The position numbers were made by a program, and so were the translations under genes. The notes beneath the pieces were generated by a model, which was not told where the DNA came from, ran no database searches, and saw only the letters and a list, made by a program, of their open reading frames with translations. From the NCBI GenBank assembly GCA_942493245.1, contig OW818685.1, positions 1,054,001 to 1,118,000 of the forward strand: a DNA stretch of 64,000 nucleotides. Reading direction: 5' to 3'. Position 1 is the first letter of the stretch; each line of letters begins with the position of its first letter. The DNA comes from DAOPYU01 sp942493245. Lineage in GTDB: Bacteria; Sumerlaeota; Sumerlaeia; UBA8349. Positions 27,357 through 36,988 of this stretch are shown piece by piece.

Positions 27357-29036
27357 TCACATTCGTTCCATCGGTTCGATGCCCAGCAACCCGAGAGCAT
27401 TGCCCAGAATGGTCCGCAACCCCTGAATCAGGGCGAGGCGCGCTTGAGTCAGCGCGGGCTGGTCGGGCTGGACGATGCGCAGCGACGGATCGCTGTTGCC
27501 CTGCGTGAAGAAGTTGTGGAAAAGCTGCGCCACGTCGTGCAGGTAGTTGGGCACCAGGTGCGGCGCCAGTTCCGCGGCGGCGGCATCCACCACCTCGGGC
27601 AGGCGCCCGAGGGCCTGCACGATCGCCTTTTCGTCGGCGTGCTGCAACAGGTTCAGGTCCGCATTCTCCATCCCCAGGAACGGCTGCCCCAGTTCCTCTG
27701 CCTTGCGCAACAGCGAGCAGCAACGAGCGTGGGCGTACTGGACGTAATAGACCGGGTTATCCATCGAGGTGTCTTTGGCCAGATCCCAGTCGAAGGTCAT
27801 CTGGGTGTCGGGCGACCGCATGGCGAAGAAATAACGCACCACGCCGACCGAAAGTTCCTCGATCATTTCCTTCATGGTGATGAATTCGCCCGAGCGGGTC
27901 GAGAGTTTCATGCTCTCGCCGCCCTTGAGAAGGGACACCATCTGGATGATGACGCACTGGAGGTCGTCCTTGGGATGACCCAGCGCGGCGACGGCGGCCT
28001 TCAGGCGCGGGATGTAGCCGTGGTGGTCACCGCCGAGGACGTTGATGAGGCGGTTGAAGCCGCGCCCGTATTTCTCGCGGTGGTACGCGATGTCCGGCAT
28101 GACATAGGTGTAGTTGCCATCGTTCTTGATGACCACGCGGTCTTTCTCGTCACCGTAGTCGGTCGTGCGGAGCCACGTGGCGCCTTCGCTCTCATAGATG
28201 CGCCCCCGCTCGCGCAGTTCTTCGAGCGTTGCCTGAACGGCGCCGTTGCGGTGCAGGGAGGTTTCGCTGAACCAGATATCAAACGCGATCCCCATCGCCT
28301 TGAGGTCGGCGTCAATGGTCTTGAGGATTTCACGCACGGCAAAGTCGGTGTAGAACTGGACATCGTGTTCCGCGCCCGCTTCCGCCGCGCCGAGTTCCTC
28401 GACCATCAACTTGGCGATCTCGATCATGTAGTCGCCGCGGTAGTATTGCTCGGGCCACTCGACCGGGCGGCCCAGCTGCTCGTCCACGCGCAGGCGCAGC
28501 GTGTTACCGAGCATCCGCATCTGGACGCCCGCGTCGTTGAAGTAATACTCGCGCTTGACCTCATACCCGGCAGCGGCCAGCAGACGACCCAGTACATCGC
28601 CCACCACGGCGCCACGCGCGTGGCCGATGTGGAGCGGACCGGTGGGATTGGCGCTGACAAACTCGACGAGGACTCGCACACCGTTGCCGGTGCGAGTCTG
28701 GCCAAACGCGGCGCCTTCGGCGACGATACGGCGCAGCACCCCGGCGGTGGCCTCGCTCGCCATGCGGAAGTTGATGAAGCCCGGCCCCGCGATCGAGGTC
28801 TCGCTCACCAGTCCCGTACAGTCGAAGTGGCTCAGCAATTCTTCCGCAATCTGGCGCGGGTTGCGCTTCACAAATTTCGTCAGTTGCATGGCGATGTTGG
28901 AAGCGTAATCGCCGTGCTCGCGGTTGCGCGGCACTTCGATGAGGGGCTGAATGTCCGCGCCGGTCACCCCCTGCGCTTCGAGGTAACGGCGCATGGCCGC
29001 TTCAATGCGTTCGGCAAGTAAGGATCTCAGGTCCAT
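27357..29036 (-). CDS. argS: Arginyl-tRNA synthetase
   Basis: 559 aa class I synthetase. The N-terminal Add-1 domain is followed by the HIGH-type motif HIGHARGAVVGDVLGRLLAAAGY, the ArgRS signature EFVSANPTGPLH, the region KLSTRSGEFITM in the KMSKS position, and a C-terminal DALR anticodon-binding domain. It charges tRNA-Arg. It lies between proB and the alcohol dehydrogenase on the same strand. Confidence 0.97.
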   Translation of the reverse strand: MDLRSLLAERIEAAMRRYLEAQGVTGADIQPLIEVPRNREHGDYASNIAMQLTKFVKRNPRQIAEELLSHFDCTGLVSETSIAGPGFINFRMASEATAGVLRRIVAEGAAFGQTRTGNGVRVLVEFVSANPTGPLHIGHARGAVVGDVLGRLLAAAGYEVKREYYFNDAGVQMRMLGNTLRLRVDEQLGRPVEWPEQYYRGDYMIEIAKLMVEELGAAEAGAEHDVQFYTDFAVREILKTIDADLKAMGIAFDIWFSETSLHRNGAVQATLEELRERGRIYESEGATWLRTTDYGDEKDRVVIKNDGNYTYVMPDIAYHREKYGRGFNRLINVLGGDHHGYIPRLKAAVAALGHPKDDLQCVIIQMVSLLKGGESMKLSTRSGEFITMKEMIEELSVGVVRYFFAMRSPDTQMTFDWDLAKDTSMDNPVYYVQYAHARCCSLLRKAEELGQPFLGMENADLNLLQHADEKAIVQALGRLPEVVDAAAAELAPHLVPNYLHDVAQLFHNFFTQGNSDPSLRIVQPDQPALTQARLALIQGLRTILGNALGLLGIEPMERM

Positions 29037-29077
29037 GAGGAAAGGCTTTCTATGTGGTTTCTATGTCGAGTTCTCTT

Positions 29078-30277
29078 TTACCCGTTCAGCACCACCAGGT
29101 TGTCGCGGTGGATGACTTCATCGTAGTAGTCGCTTGTGCCCAGGATCGCGGCGATGTCGGTGGAACGGTGGCCCATGAGGCGTTGCACTTCGGCGGCGGA
29201 GTAGTTGGTCAGGCCGCGCGCCACCGCTTCGCCTTTGGGGGTCACGATCTCGACCAGATCCTGGCGTTCGTATTCCCCTTCCGTTCGGCGCACGCCCGCC
29301 GGCAGGAGGCTTTTCTTCCCCTGAAGCAGAGCGCGAACCGCCCCATCGTCCACCCAGAGGCGGCCCTGCGGCTTGATGCGGCTGAAAGCGATGAAACGCT
29401 GGCGGCGCGAGTAGCGATGGTCGCTGAACGCTCCCTCAGCGGGTAGAATCAGAGTCCCGCCCCCCTTGCCCGCCAGCAGATCGGGCAGGATGTTGGGTTT
29501 CTTCCCCGGCGCAATGATCACGGGAATCCCGGCGGAGGAAGCCAGACGGGCCGCTTCGAGTTTGCTGCCCATCCCCCCTGTGCCGACTTTGGTCTTCTCG
29601 CTGGAAACCAGCGCCAGCACCTCGGGCGTGACCCGTTCGATCACCTCGACGAGTTCCGGCGCCTCGCCCGCCACCGGCATGCGGCGATACACCCCCCCGA
29701 CCGAAGTCAGAAAAACCAGCAGCCCGGCGAGCATCTTGATACCCACCAGTTGCGCCAGACCGTCGTTGTCCCCGAAACGCAATTCGTCAATCGTGACAGT
29801 GTCGTTCTCGTTGAGGATGGGGACAACGCCCATCTCGAAAAGTTTGTCGAAGGTGTAGCGCATGTTGAGGTAACGGCGGCGATCGCGGAAGTCGTCCGCG
29901 CTGACAAGCACCTGCGCCACGTGGTGGCCTTCCGCGTCGAAGGCCGCGGCCCAGCGATCCATCAGGCGGCTCTGCCCCACAGCGGCCAGCGCCTGAAGCT
30001 CGGGCACACGGCTCGGGCGTTCCTTCAACCCCATCTGACCGATGCCGGCGGCCACAGCGCCCGACGAGACGATCAGCGTCGCCTTGCCCCGCTCGATGCG
30101 CGAGGCGGCAAACCGGGCGATGCTGCCCAGCACGAGCTGGTCGAGCCGCCCCACCGCCGTCGTCAAGACCGCCGAGCCAAGTTTGATAACACACAGGTCC
30201 GGGTCATACCCGGCCAGGTCCGCGTGGGAGCGGATACAAGACGCAGAGGTGGAACGCACAGAACGAGTCGGGGTCAT
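29078..30277 (-). CDS. proB: Glutamate 5-kinase with PUA domain
   Basis: 399 aa from ATG 30277; a TTG two codons upstream is an alternative start. First step of proline synthesis. The kinase core has VIKLGSAVL, IVSSGAVAAG, FGDNDGLAQLVG and GTGGMGSKLEAARLA; the C-terminal PUA domain starts near RLWVDDGAVRALLQGKKSLLPAGV. No proA lies nearby. A ProC-like reductase is found far away at 55436. Confidence 0.95.
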   Translation of the reverse strand: MTPTRSVRSTSASCIRSHADLAGYDPDLCVIKLGSAVLTTAVGRLDQLVLGSIARFAASRIERGKATLIVSSGAVAAGIGQMGLKERPSRVPELQALAAVGQSRLMDRWAAAFDAEGHHVAQVLVSADDFRDRRRYLNMRYTFDKLFEMGVVPILNENDTVTIDELRFGDNDGLAQLVGIKMLAGLLVFLTSVGGVYRRMPVAGEAPELVEVIERVTPEVLALVSSEKTKVGTGGMGSKLEAARLASSAGIPVIIAPGKKPNILPDLLAGKGGGTLILPAEGAFSDHRYSRRQRFIAFSRIKPQGRLWVDDGAVRALLQGKKSLLPAGVRRTEGEYERQDLVEIVTPKGEAVARGLTNYSAAEVQRLMGHRSTDIAAILGTSDYYDEVIHRDNLVVLNG

Positions 30278-30374
30278 GGTCAAGGCCGCTTTGGCGTGGA
30301 CGCCACTGGGACTTTCGCGCAGGGCGCCAGACTGGGAGAATGGGCGCCGAAGGGGGCAACTGTCCCCCCTCGCC

Positions 30375-31598
30375 TTATATCTTCAGATTCTTCTGAATGC
30401 TCTCAATGGCGCGCAACACGTCGGCCTGGTGGCCGAACGCGCTGAGACGGAAATAGCCTTCGCCTCGCGGACCAAAGCCTGAACCGGGCGTTCCGACCAC
30501 GTGGGCTTCGCGGAGCAGTTTGTCGAAGAAGTCCCACGAAGGCATGCCGCCGGGTGTCTGGAGCCAGATGTAGGGCGCGTTGACTCCACCGAAACAAGTC
30601 AGCCCGAGCGCTTCGAGTCCCTCGCGAATGGCGCGGGCGTTGCGCATGTAGTACCCGATCATCTCACGGCACTCGGCCTGTCCCGCTTCGGACAGAATGG
30701 CCAGACCGCCCTTCTGGACGATGTTCGACGCGCCGTTGAACATCGTCGTCTGACGGCGGAACCACATGCGGTGGATTTCGCCCGGTTCCGAATTCTCACA
30801 CTCGAGCGTCTTGGGAACCACTGCCCAACCCAGACGCACACCGGTGAATCCGGCTTCTTTCGAAAAACTGTTGATCTCGATAGCGCATTTCTTCGCGCCC
30901 TCGATCTCGTAGATGCTGCGCGGCAGCGTGGGATCGGAGATGTAACTGGCATAGGCCGAATCGTAGAGGAGAACGGCCTTGTGGGCCAGCGCGTAGTCCA
31001 CGAAAGGCTTGAGCTGGGCGTGGGTGGCCACGGCGCCCGTCGGGTTGTTCGGGCTGCACAGATAGATCAGGTCCACTTTGCCCTGGGGCAGATCGGGAAA
31101 AAAACCGTTCTCGGCCGTACAGGGCATGTACACCAGCCCCTCGTACTGACCGTTGCTGGCTTGCCCCGTGCGCCCTGCGATGACGTTGCTGTCCACGTAA
31201 ACCGGGTAGGCCGGGTCCTGGATCGCCACGACATTCTCGATCCCGAAAATGGATTGGATATTGGCCGTGTCGGGTTTGGCGCCGTCACTGACGAAAAACT
31301 CGTCCGCGTCGAGTTCCGCGCCATAGCCTTTGTAACGCTGAGCCAATGCCTCGCGCAGAGCGGTTTCGCCCTGCTCGTCGCCATAGCCCGTGTAGGTTTC
31401 CACTTTGGCCAGCGCCTCGACCCCTTCGTGCAACCCGCGGATGATCGTGGGAGAAAGCGGCTCGGTGGTGTTGCCAATGCCGAGGCGCATGACCTCCACG
31501 CCCGGGTTTTCGGCCAGGAACTGGCGCGTGCGGCGGCCGATTTCGGGGAACAGGTATCCGGCCTGGAGTTTCCGGTAATTCGCGTTGACGGTTGCCAT
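30375..31598 (-). CDS. dapL: LL-diaminopimelate aminotransferase
   Basis: 407 aa PLP enzyme that converts tetrahydrodipicolinate directly to LL-diaminopimelate, bypassing the acyl intermediates of the DapD/C/E route. Family marks are NYRKLQAGYLFPEIGRR at the start, LCSPNNPTGAVATHAQL, the PLP lysine in INSFSKEAGFTGVRLGW, and FRRQTTMFNGASNIVQKGG. It supplies lysine and peptidoglycan precursor. DapL is typical of Chlamydiae, Spirochaetes, some deltaproteobacteria, Bacteroidetes and related candidate phyla. Confidence 0.96.
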   Translation of the reverse strand: MATVNANYRKLQAGYLFPEIGRRTRQFLAENPGVEVMRLGIGNTTEPLSPTIIRGLHEGVEALAKVETYTGYGDEQGETALREALAQRYKGYGAELDADEFFVSDGAKPDTANIQSIFGIENVVAIQDPAYPVYVDSNVIAGRTGQASNGQYEGLVYMPCTAENGFFPDLPQGKVDLIYLCSPNNPTGAVATHAQLKPFVDYALAHKAVLLYDSAYASYISDPTLPRSIYEIEGAKKCAIEINSFSKEAGFTGVRLGWAVVPKTLECENSEPGEIHRMWFRRQTTMFNGASNIVQKGGLAILSEAGQAECREMIGYYMRNARAIREGLEALGLTCFGGVNAPYIWLQTPGGMPSWDFFDKLLREAHVVGTPGSGFGPRGEGYFRLSAFGHQADVLRAIESIQKNLKI

Positions 31599-31657
31599 GA
31601 AATCTCTCCCTTAAGGTTTGGACGCCGCTCTACCAGACAACGGCGGTTCGCTTTTCC

Positions 31658-32923
31658 TCAATTTCCGCGTTGTTTTTTTTCGGGATTCTGGGGACGGGGT
31701 GGGGGAGTCTCTTCCTCTTCATCCTCATCTTCGAAGTCTTCGTCGTCGGAATCGTCCTCGTCGGAGTATTCCTCGTCCTCATCCAAATCTTCGTCTTCGA
31801 ATTCGTCCTCATCTTCTTCGTCTTCGGTGAGTTCCTCTTCTTCCCAGTCCTCTTCCTCGTCTTCGAATTCTTCTTCCAGATCCGCCTCACCTTCCGGTGT
31901 CTGTGGTTCCAGAAGCAGGCGTTCTTCCTCGGCTTCGACCATCTCCCGCAGGGCCTGACGCAACGTGTCGAGTCCCTCGCCCGAGAGGGCGGAGATGGTC
32001 AGGGGTTCAATCCCCCGCTCGCGGAAGGCCGCCAGCGTTTTCGCCACGTCATCCGGGTCGGCCAGGTCGGTTTTCGTGACAATCACCAACTGCCGCTTGC
32101 GAGCCAGAAGCGAACTGTAGGCGGCCAGTTCTTCACAGACCAGATCGTACTTGTAGAGCATGTCTTCCGGGTCGAACAGTCCCTGCTCGTCCCCCACCAG
32201 ATGCGCCAGCACCTTGGTGCGCTCGATGTGGCGCAGGAACCGGTCGCCCAGACCGACCCCGCGGCTGGCGCCTTCGATCAGGCCCGGAATGTCGGCCAGA
32301 GTCATGTGCGAGAGATCTTCCAACTCCATAACCCCCAGGTTGGGACTGAGGGTGGTGAAGGGGTAAGGCGCAATTTTCGGAGTGGCGGCGGTGAGTTTCG
32401 AGAGGAGGGTGGACTTGCCCGCGTTGGGCAGTCCGACCAGCCCGACATCGGCCAGCAGTTTGAGTTCCAGAATCAGGGTCCGTTCCTGCCCCTCGGTGCC
32501 CGGTTGCGCATAGCGCGGGGTTTTGTTCGTGGCCGTGGCGAAATGCGAGTTGCCCAGCCCCCCCATACCCCCCCTGGCGGCGATCCAGCGCTGGCCCGGT
32601 TCCGTCAGGTCGGCCAACTGGCGACCGTCTTCGTCGCTGACCACAGTTCCGAGGGGAACCCGCACCATGATACTCTGACCATCGGCGCCAAAACAGTTGT
32701 TGGTCCCGCCATCCTCCCCCCGTTTTGCTTCCAGGTTGGAGTGGTATTTCAGGTCGAGCAGAGTGCCCAGTTTGGGGTCTACCTCGAAGACGACATTTCC
32801 CCCACGGCCCCCATCGCCGCCGTCGGGGCCACCTCGGGGCACAAACTTTTCGCGGCGGAAATTGATCCGTCCGCTTCCGCCGTCCCCGGCTTTGACATGA
32901 ACTTTCAGGTAGTCAATAAACAT
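31658..32923 (-). CDS. obg: GTPase Obg (CgtA) with a long acidic tail
   Basis: 421 aa. The glycine-rich Obg fold (residues 1-158) leads to a GTPase domain with P-loop GLPNAGKSTLLSKL, switch region PYPFTTLSPNLGVM, DIPGLIEGASRGVGLGDRFL and TKTDLADP. It acts in 50S ribosome maturation and the stress response. After the GTPase domain (about residue 335) there is no OCT domain but about 70 residues that are almost all Glu and Asp, ending PPPRPQNPEKKQRGN. It sits in the conserved rplU-rpmA-obg order. Confidence 0.96.
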   Translation of the reverse strand: MFIDYLKVHVKAGDGGSGRINFRREKFVPRGGPDGGDGGRGGNVVFEVDPKLGTLLDLKYHSNLEAKRGEDGGTNNCFGADGQSIMVRVPLGTVVSDEDGRQLADLTEPGQRWIAARGGMGGLGNSHFATATNKTPRYAQPGTEGQERTLILELKLLADVGLVGLPNAGKSTLLSKLTAATPKIAPYPFTTLSPNLGVMELEDLSHMTLADIPGLIEGASRGVGLGDRFLRHIERTKVLAHLVGDEQGLFDPEDMLYKYDLVCEELAAYSSLLARKRQLVIVTKTDLADPDDVAKTLAAFRERGIEPLTISALSGEGLDTLRQALREMVEAEEERLLLEPQTPEGEADLEEEFEDEEEDWEEEELTEDEEDEDEFEDEDLDEDEEYSDEDDSDDEDFEDEDEEEETPPPRPQNPEKKQRGN

Positions 32924-32967
32924 GGCGTTCCAAACAATAGCAGGAGGATGGCGTAAAGAATAGCAAA

Positions 32968-32996
32968 AACCGCCAGACGGATTTCGCCCGGCGGTT
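32968..32996 (-). terminator. Terminator after rplU-rpmA
   Basis: Hairpin with 7-bp arms (AACCGCC / GGCGGTT), followed on the minus strand by a T run (GGTTTTTGC). It sits between rpmA and obg, so obg may be partly uncoupled from the ribosomal protein genes. Confidence 0.65.
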
Positions 32997-33041
32997 CGAA
33001 AGCGTTCCCTTGGAAAAAACAGCCCGCTGAGCCACTGTTAC

Positions 33042-33317
33042 TCAGTTTGCGGCCGCTTCTTCGACAGGCAGAATGTCAATGTAACGGCGTTCGCGACGGC
33101 CGCGCTGTTCGAACTTCACAATGCCCGTCACTTTGGCGAACAGGCTCGAGTCCCGGCCTTCGCCCACATTCTCACCCGCGAAAAACTTGTTGCCGCACTG
33201 CCGCACCAGAATGCTGCCGCCGGGGACCAACTGACCGCCGAAGGCCTTACAGCCGAGGCGTTGACCCTGACTGTCGCGACCGTTTCTGGAACTGCCACCC
33301 GCTTTTTTATGCGCCAT
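33042..33317 (-). CDS. rpmA: 50S ribosomal protein L27
   Basis: 91 aa. The N-terminus MAHKKAGGSSRNGRDSQGQRLG reaches the peptidyl transferase centre. It has no cleavable extension of the Firmicutes kind. GNKFFAGENVGEGRD and LFAKVTGIVKF are typical. It follows rplU after 31 bases. Confidence 0.97.
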   Translation of the reverse strand: MAHKKAGGSSRNGRDSQGQRLGCKAFGGQLVPGGSILVRQCGNKFFAGENVGEGRDSSLFAKVTGIVKFEQRGRRERRYIDILPVEEAAAN

Positions 33318-33348
33318 GATACCGTCTCCTTATGCCTCAGGGCAAAAA

Positions 33349-33666
33349 TCAGTTGCCCACCGAGATGCTCTCGATGCGAACTTCCGTATAATTCTGGCGA
33401 TGGCCCTTTTTGCAACGGTGCCCGCCCCGGCGTTTCGATTTGAAAACAATGATCTTGGGACCACGGCCCTGTTCCACGACCTTGGCCGTGACTTTGGCCG
33501 AGGGAACCACCGGCTTGCCGAACTGGACATTCTGTCCGTCGTAAATCGCCAGCACTTCGTCGAACTCGACGGTGCCATTCACTTCGACCGGCAGGGTTTC
33601 CACTTGCAGACACTCGCCCTGGGCGACTTTATATTGTTTCCCGCCCGTGCGGATGATCGCGTACAT
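33349..33666 (-). CDS. rplU: 50S ribosomal protein L21
   Basis: 105 aa from the ATG at 33666, which has a GGAGAAGG ribosome site; a longer frame to 33786 is non-coding. MYAIIRTGGKQYKVAQGE and the basic KSKRRGGHRCKKGHRQNYTEVRI are the L21 signatures. It is the first gene of the rplU-rpmA unit. Confidence 0.97.
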   Translation of the reverse strand: MYAIIRTGGKQYKVAQGECLQVETLPVEVNGTVEFDEVLAIYDGQNVQFGKPVVPSAKVTAKVVEQGRGPKIIVFKSKRRGGHRCKKGHRQNYTEVRIESISVGN

Positions 33667-33887
33667 AAGACCTTCTCCTTCACAACTTTGCGCAGGGAAT
33701 CTTTCTTCTCTGTCCCATTGGCGCACTTCCCGCGCCCCACAAAGGATAGCGGTTTTATCGCGCCCCGTGAAAAAAATCAAGGACATTTTGCAATCCTTTT
33801 TTCACTTTTACAAAAACCGGGGTAAAAGACCCCCGGAAACCCCGCCGAACCACCCGGTCGGCCTTCATTTGGGCGCCTTCAAGAGAA

Positions 33888-33921
33888 CACTCCGGGACCG
33901 GCTTCAAGCGGTCCCGGAGTG
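33888..33921 (-). terminator. Hairpin downstream of serA
   Basis: Perfect 13-bp stem (CACTCCGGGACCG / CGGTCCCGGAGTG) with an 8-base loop, 38 bases past the serA stop. There is no clear U tract, so termination is probable, not certain. Confidence 0.55.
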
Positions 33922-33959
33922 CGATAACCCTGAAAACAACCGTGTGGATCTTCGCAAGA

Positions 33960-35552
33960 TCAGAGGTGGATCAGTTTGGCCGTCCGCACAAAGGCCAGAC
34001 TGGCCAGATTGTGCAGGATTTCGGGCGTGATGGGATCGTCCACATTGATGGCCGTCATGGCCGTCTCGCCCTTGGCCTTGCGGCCCCAACTGATTTCTCC
34101 AATGTTGATTTTGGCGTTCCCCAGGACCGTACAAACCGACCCGATCACGCCCGGCTTGTCGTCATTCTCGAGCAGAATGACCGTCCCACGCGGGCGCATT
34201 TCGATGTACAGGTCGTTGATGGCCACAATGCGCTTGCGGTTCGGCTCGAAGATCGTTCCGCGCAGCGAAATGGTCCGACCATTTTCCATCGAGGCCGTCA
34301 CTTCCAGCAGGCCCAGGTAGTCGCGCACTGACGACGAGCGCGTTTCCGCAACTTCCACCCCGTGGGCCTTGATGCGCGCGCGCGCGTTGACAAAGTTGAC
34401 GGGCAGGTCGCTGATCGGTTCGAGGAAGCCCTTGACCACCGACAACAGAATCGGGTCGGTCATCGGGTACTCCTGGAAGGAACCACTGATTGAAACCCCC
34501 AGTTTGGTGATGCGCGAGTCGCCCATCTGGACGATAAAGGCGCCGAGTTTTTCGGCCAGTTCCAGCCCCGGCTGCATCTGCTTGAGCACTTCGGCGTTGA
34601 TGGCGGGCGCATTCAGGGCGGTGGTCACTTCCTGACCCTTGCAACAGTTGGCCACTTGCACGGCGACCTGGGTGGCCACTTTTTCCTGCGCTTCAACGGT
34701 CGAAGCGCCCAGATGCGGCGTCAGGACAAGCCGGGGCGCCTTGCGCAGGGGATGATCGGCGGGCAGCGGTTCGGTCGTGAACACATCGAGCGCCGCACCG
34801 GCGATTTCGCCCGCCTGGAGGGCCTCGGCCAGCGCTTCTTCATTCACAATCCCACCGCGCGCGCAGTTCACCAGAAACGCCGATTTTTTCATCCGCTTGA
34901 GTTCCGCCGCGCCGATCAGGTTCGTCGTTTCCGGCGTCTTGGGCGTGTGGATCATGATGACGTCGGCGCCATCCACTATCTCGCTCACCGATTTCAGGAT
35001 GATCCCGAGCCGTTCGGCCACCTCGGTGGAGACATAGGGGTCGTAGCCCCAGACCGTCATGCCGAACGAGAGCATGCGCTTGGCCACTTCGCGGCCGATT
35101 TTCCCCAGACCGATGACTCCCAGCGTCTTGCCATAGAGTTCGACACCGGTCAGTTTCTTCTTGTCCCACAGGCCCGCCTTCATGGTCGCGTCGCCCTGGG
35201 GCACATTGCGCACAAGGGACATGAGCAGGCTGATGGCGTGTTCGCAGGTGGTCATCGTGTTGCCTTCCGGCGCGTTGGCCACCATGATGCCGCACTCCGT
35301 GGCCACGGGAATGTCCACATTGTCCACCCCCACGCCCGCCCGGCCCACGATCTTCAACTTCTTGCCGGCCCGCAACACATCGGCGGTCACCTGACTGCGC
35401 GAGCGAATGACCAGAGCGTCGTACTCGCCAATCTCGGCCACCAGTTGCTCGGGCGTGATATCGGGTTTGTAGGTCACCTCGTTCAACCCGCCGTCGCGGA
35501 GAATTTCAATCCCGTCTTCAGCCAACGAATCACTTACCAGTATCTTTGCCAT
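33960..35552 (-). CDS. serA: D-3-phosphoglycerate dehydrogenase
   Basis: 530 aa from the ATG at 35552. It is the long SerA form: catalytic and NAD domains (GLGKIGREVAKRMLSFGM, NCARGGIVNEEALAEAL, LTPHLGASTVEAQEKVA), an intervening ASB domain, and a C-terminal ACT domain (VILLENDDKPGVIGSVCTVLG). First step of serine synthesis; the ACT domain suggests feedback by serine. It lies on the same strand as ilvC and a class V aminotransferase that may provide the next step, but a terminator lies between ilvC and serA. Confidence 0.96.
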   Translation of the reverse strand: MAKILVSDSLAEDGIEILRDGGLNEVTYKPDITPEQLVAEIGEYDALVIRSRSQVTADVLRAGKKLKIVGRAGVGVDNVDIPVATECGIMVANAPEGNTMTTCEHAISLLMSLVRNVPQGDATMKAGLWDKKKLTGVELYGKTLGVIGLGKIGREVAKRMLSFGMTVWGYDPYVSTEVAERLGIILKSVSEIVDGADVIMIHTPKTPETTNLIGAAELKRMKKSAFLVNCARGGIVNEEALAEALQAGEIAGAALDVFTTEPLPADHPLRKAPRLVLTPHLGASTVEAQEKVATQVAVQVANCCKGQEVTTALNAPAINAEVLKQMQPGLELAEKLGAFIVQMGDSRITKLGVSISGSFQEYPMTDPILLSVVKGFLEPISDLPVNFVNARARIKAHGVEVAETRSSSVRDYLGLLEVTASMENGRTISLRGTIFEPNRKRIVAINDLYIEMRPRGTVILLENDDKPGVIGSVCTVLGNAKINIGEISWGRKAKGETAMTAINVDDPITPEILHNLASLAFVRTAKLIHL

Positions 35553-35719
35553 TCTTCCCCCTGCTCCTTCCTTTTGTGCCGCCAACGTTCCCGCTGGCCT
35601 TTTTCCCGCGGATAATAGAGCGATCCCTGTCCGGCCTGTCGCTGGATGGAACCGATGCCTTGCATACGGATAACGGGTACATTAGGACAAGTATCGTCCC
35701 TAAATCAACCGAAAAACAG

Positions 35720-35754
35720 GAAGAAGCGCGGCACCCAGACGCCCGCGCTTCTTC
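35720..35754 (-). terminator. Rho-independent terminator of ilvC
   Basis: Perfect 12-bp stem GAAGAAGCGCGG / CCGCGCTTCTTC with an 11-base loop, followed on the minus strand by CTGTTTTTC. It lies between the ilvC stop and the serA start. Confidence 0.8.
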
Positions 35755-35827
35755 GTTCACCCGTTCCGGTCCAGCGCCAGAATGGCGGGAGCCGATGCGT
35801 TTGCCCCGAGAGGGGCTTCAGCGCTTG

Positions 35828-36928
35828 TTAGTTGGACTTGCGGCCACCGGTGCCCGCCGCGGCCTTGTCCTTTTTCTCGCCCTTCAACTGCGGACGCAGG
35901 CTGCGGGTCGCCTTGCCCGCCTGCCACATTTCCGAATTGCCCATTTCGTCCAGCTCGCCCTGCAGGCGTTTCTGGTAATCCTTGTGCCCGCACACCTTCA
36001 TCACGCGCTGGGCCTCTTTGCCGCTCTTGACCGCTTCGTACAACTGCTTGAAAACCGGAAGCACGGCCTTCTTGAAACGCGGACGCCAGTCCAGGGCGCC
36101 ACGCTGGGCGGTGGCGGAGCAGTTCGAGTACATCCAGTCCATGCCGTTCTCGTCCACCAGACGGATCAGGCTCTGCGTGAGTTCCTCGACCGTCTCGTTG
36201 AACGCTTCGCTGGGCGAATGCCCACCCTTGCGCAGCACGTCGTACTGGGCTTCCATCACACCGGCCAGCGCGCCCATCAGCACACCGCGCTCGCCTGTCA
36301 GGTCGCTCGTCACTTCGTGATCAAATGTCGTCGGGAACAGGTAACCCGACCCGATGCCGATGCCGATGGCCTTGCAGCGGTCTTCGGCGCGGCCCGTGGC
36401 GTCCTGATAGACGGCAAAACTCGAGTTGATGCCGGCGCCCGACAGGAAGTTACGGCGCACCGACGTGCCCGATCCCTTCGGAGCCACCATGATCACGTCC
36501 ACATCCTTGGGCGGAACCACCTTGGTGTACTTGTTGTACGCGATCGAAAACCCGTGCGAGAAATAGAGGGCGTCGCCCGGCTTCAGGTTGCGCTTGATCG
36601 TCGGCCAGATCGCCTTGGTGGCCGCGTCGCTCACGAGCACCTGAATGATCGTGGCGCGCTCGACCGCTTCCGCGATGTCGAACAGCGTTTTGCCCGGAAC
36701 CCAGCCGTCTTTCTTGGCGCGTTCCCAGTCGCGGGTAAACTCTTTGGCCTGACCTACGATCACGTTGAACCCGTTGTCCTTGAGGTTCAAGCCCTGCGCG
36801 GGCCCCTGCACGCCGTACCCGATGATGGCAATCGTTTCGCCCTTGAGCACTTTCATCGCCTTGCTCATCGAGAATTCTTTACGGGTCACCACTTCTTCTT
36901 TCACACCACCAAAATCAATGAGTGCCAT
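35828..36928 (-). CDS. ilvC: Ketol-acid reductoisomerase
   Basis: 366 aa. Second step of branched-chain amino-acid synthesis, using NAD(P)H and Mg2+. The Rossmann motif is IIGYGVQGPAQGLNLKDNGF, and the metal-binding region is in SDLTGERGVLMGALAGVMEAQYD. The GLNLKDNG context and the C-terminal DSEMW-like stretch (NSEMWQAGKATRSLRPQ) look closer to the Bacteroidetes/fungal-plastid type than to the common 330-residue class. A Lys/Gly-rich tail ends the protein. It starts 61 bases after the class V aminotransferase. Confidence 0.95.
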   Translation of the reverse strand: MALIDFGGVKEEVVTRKEFSMSKAMKVLKGETIAIIGYGVQGPAQGLNLKDNGFNVIVGQAKEFTRDWERAKKDGWVPGKTLFDIAEAVERATIIQVLVSDAATKAIWPTIKRNLKPGDALYFSHGFSIAYNKYTKVVPPKDVDVIMVAPKGSGTSVRRNFLSGAGINSSFAVYQDATGRAEDRCKAIGIGIGSGYLFPTTFDHEVTSDLTGERGVLMGALAGVMEAQYDVLRKGGHSPSEAFNETVEELTQSLIRLVDENGMDWMYSNCSATAQRGALDWRPRFKKAVLPVFKQLYEAVKSGKEAQRVMKVCGHKDYQKRLQGELDEMGNSEMWQAGKATRSLRPQLKGEKKDKAAAGTGGRKSN

Positions 36929-36988
36929 TGCTCTGTCTCCTTAAACTCAATATGGGGGGCCGTTCGGCATGACCAGGCCCTGCATGCC

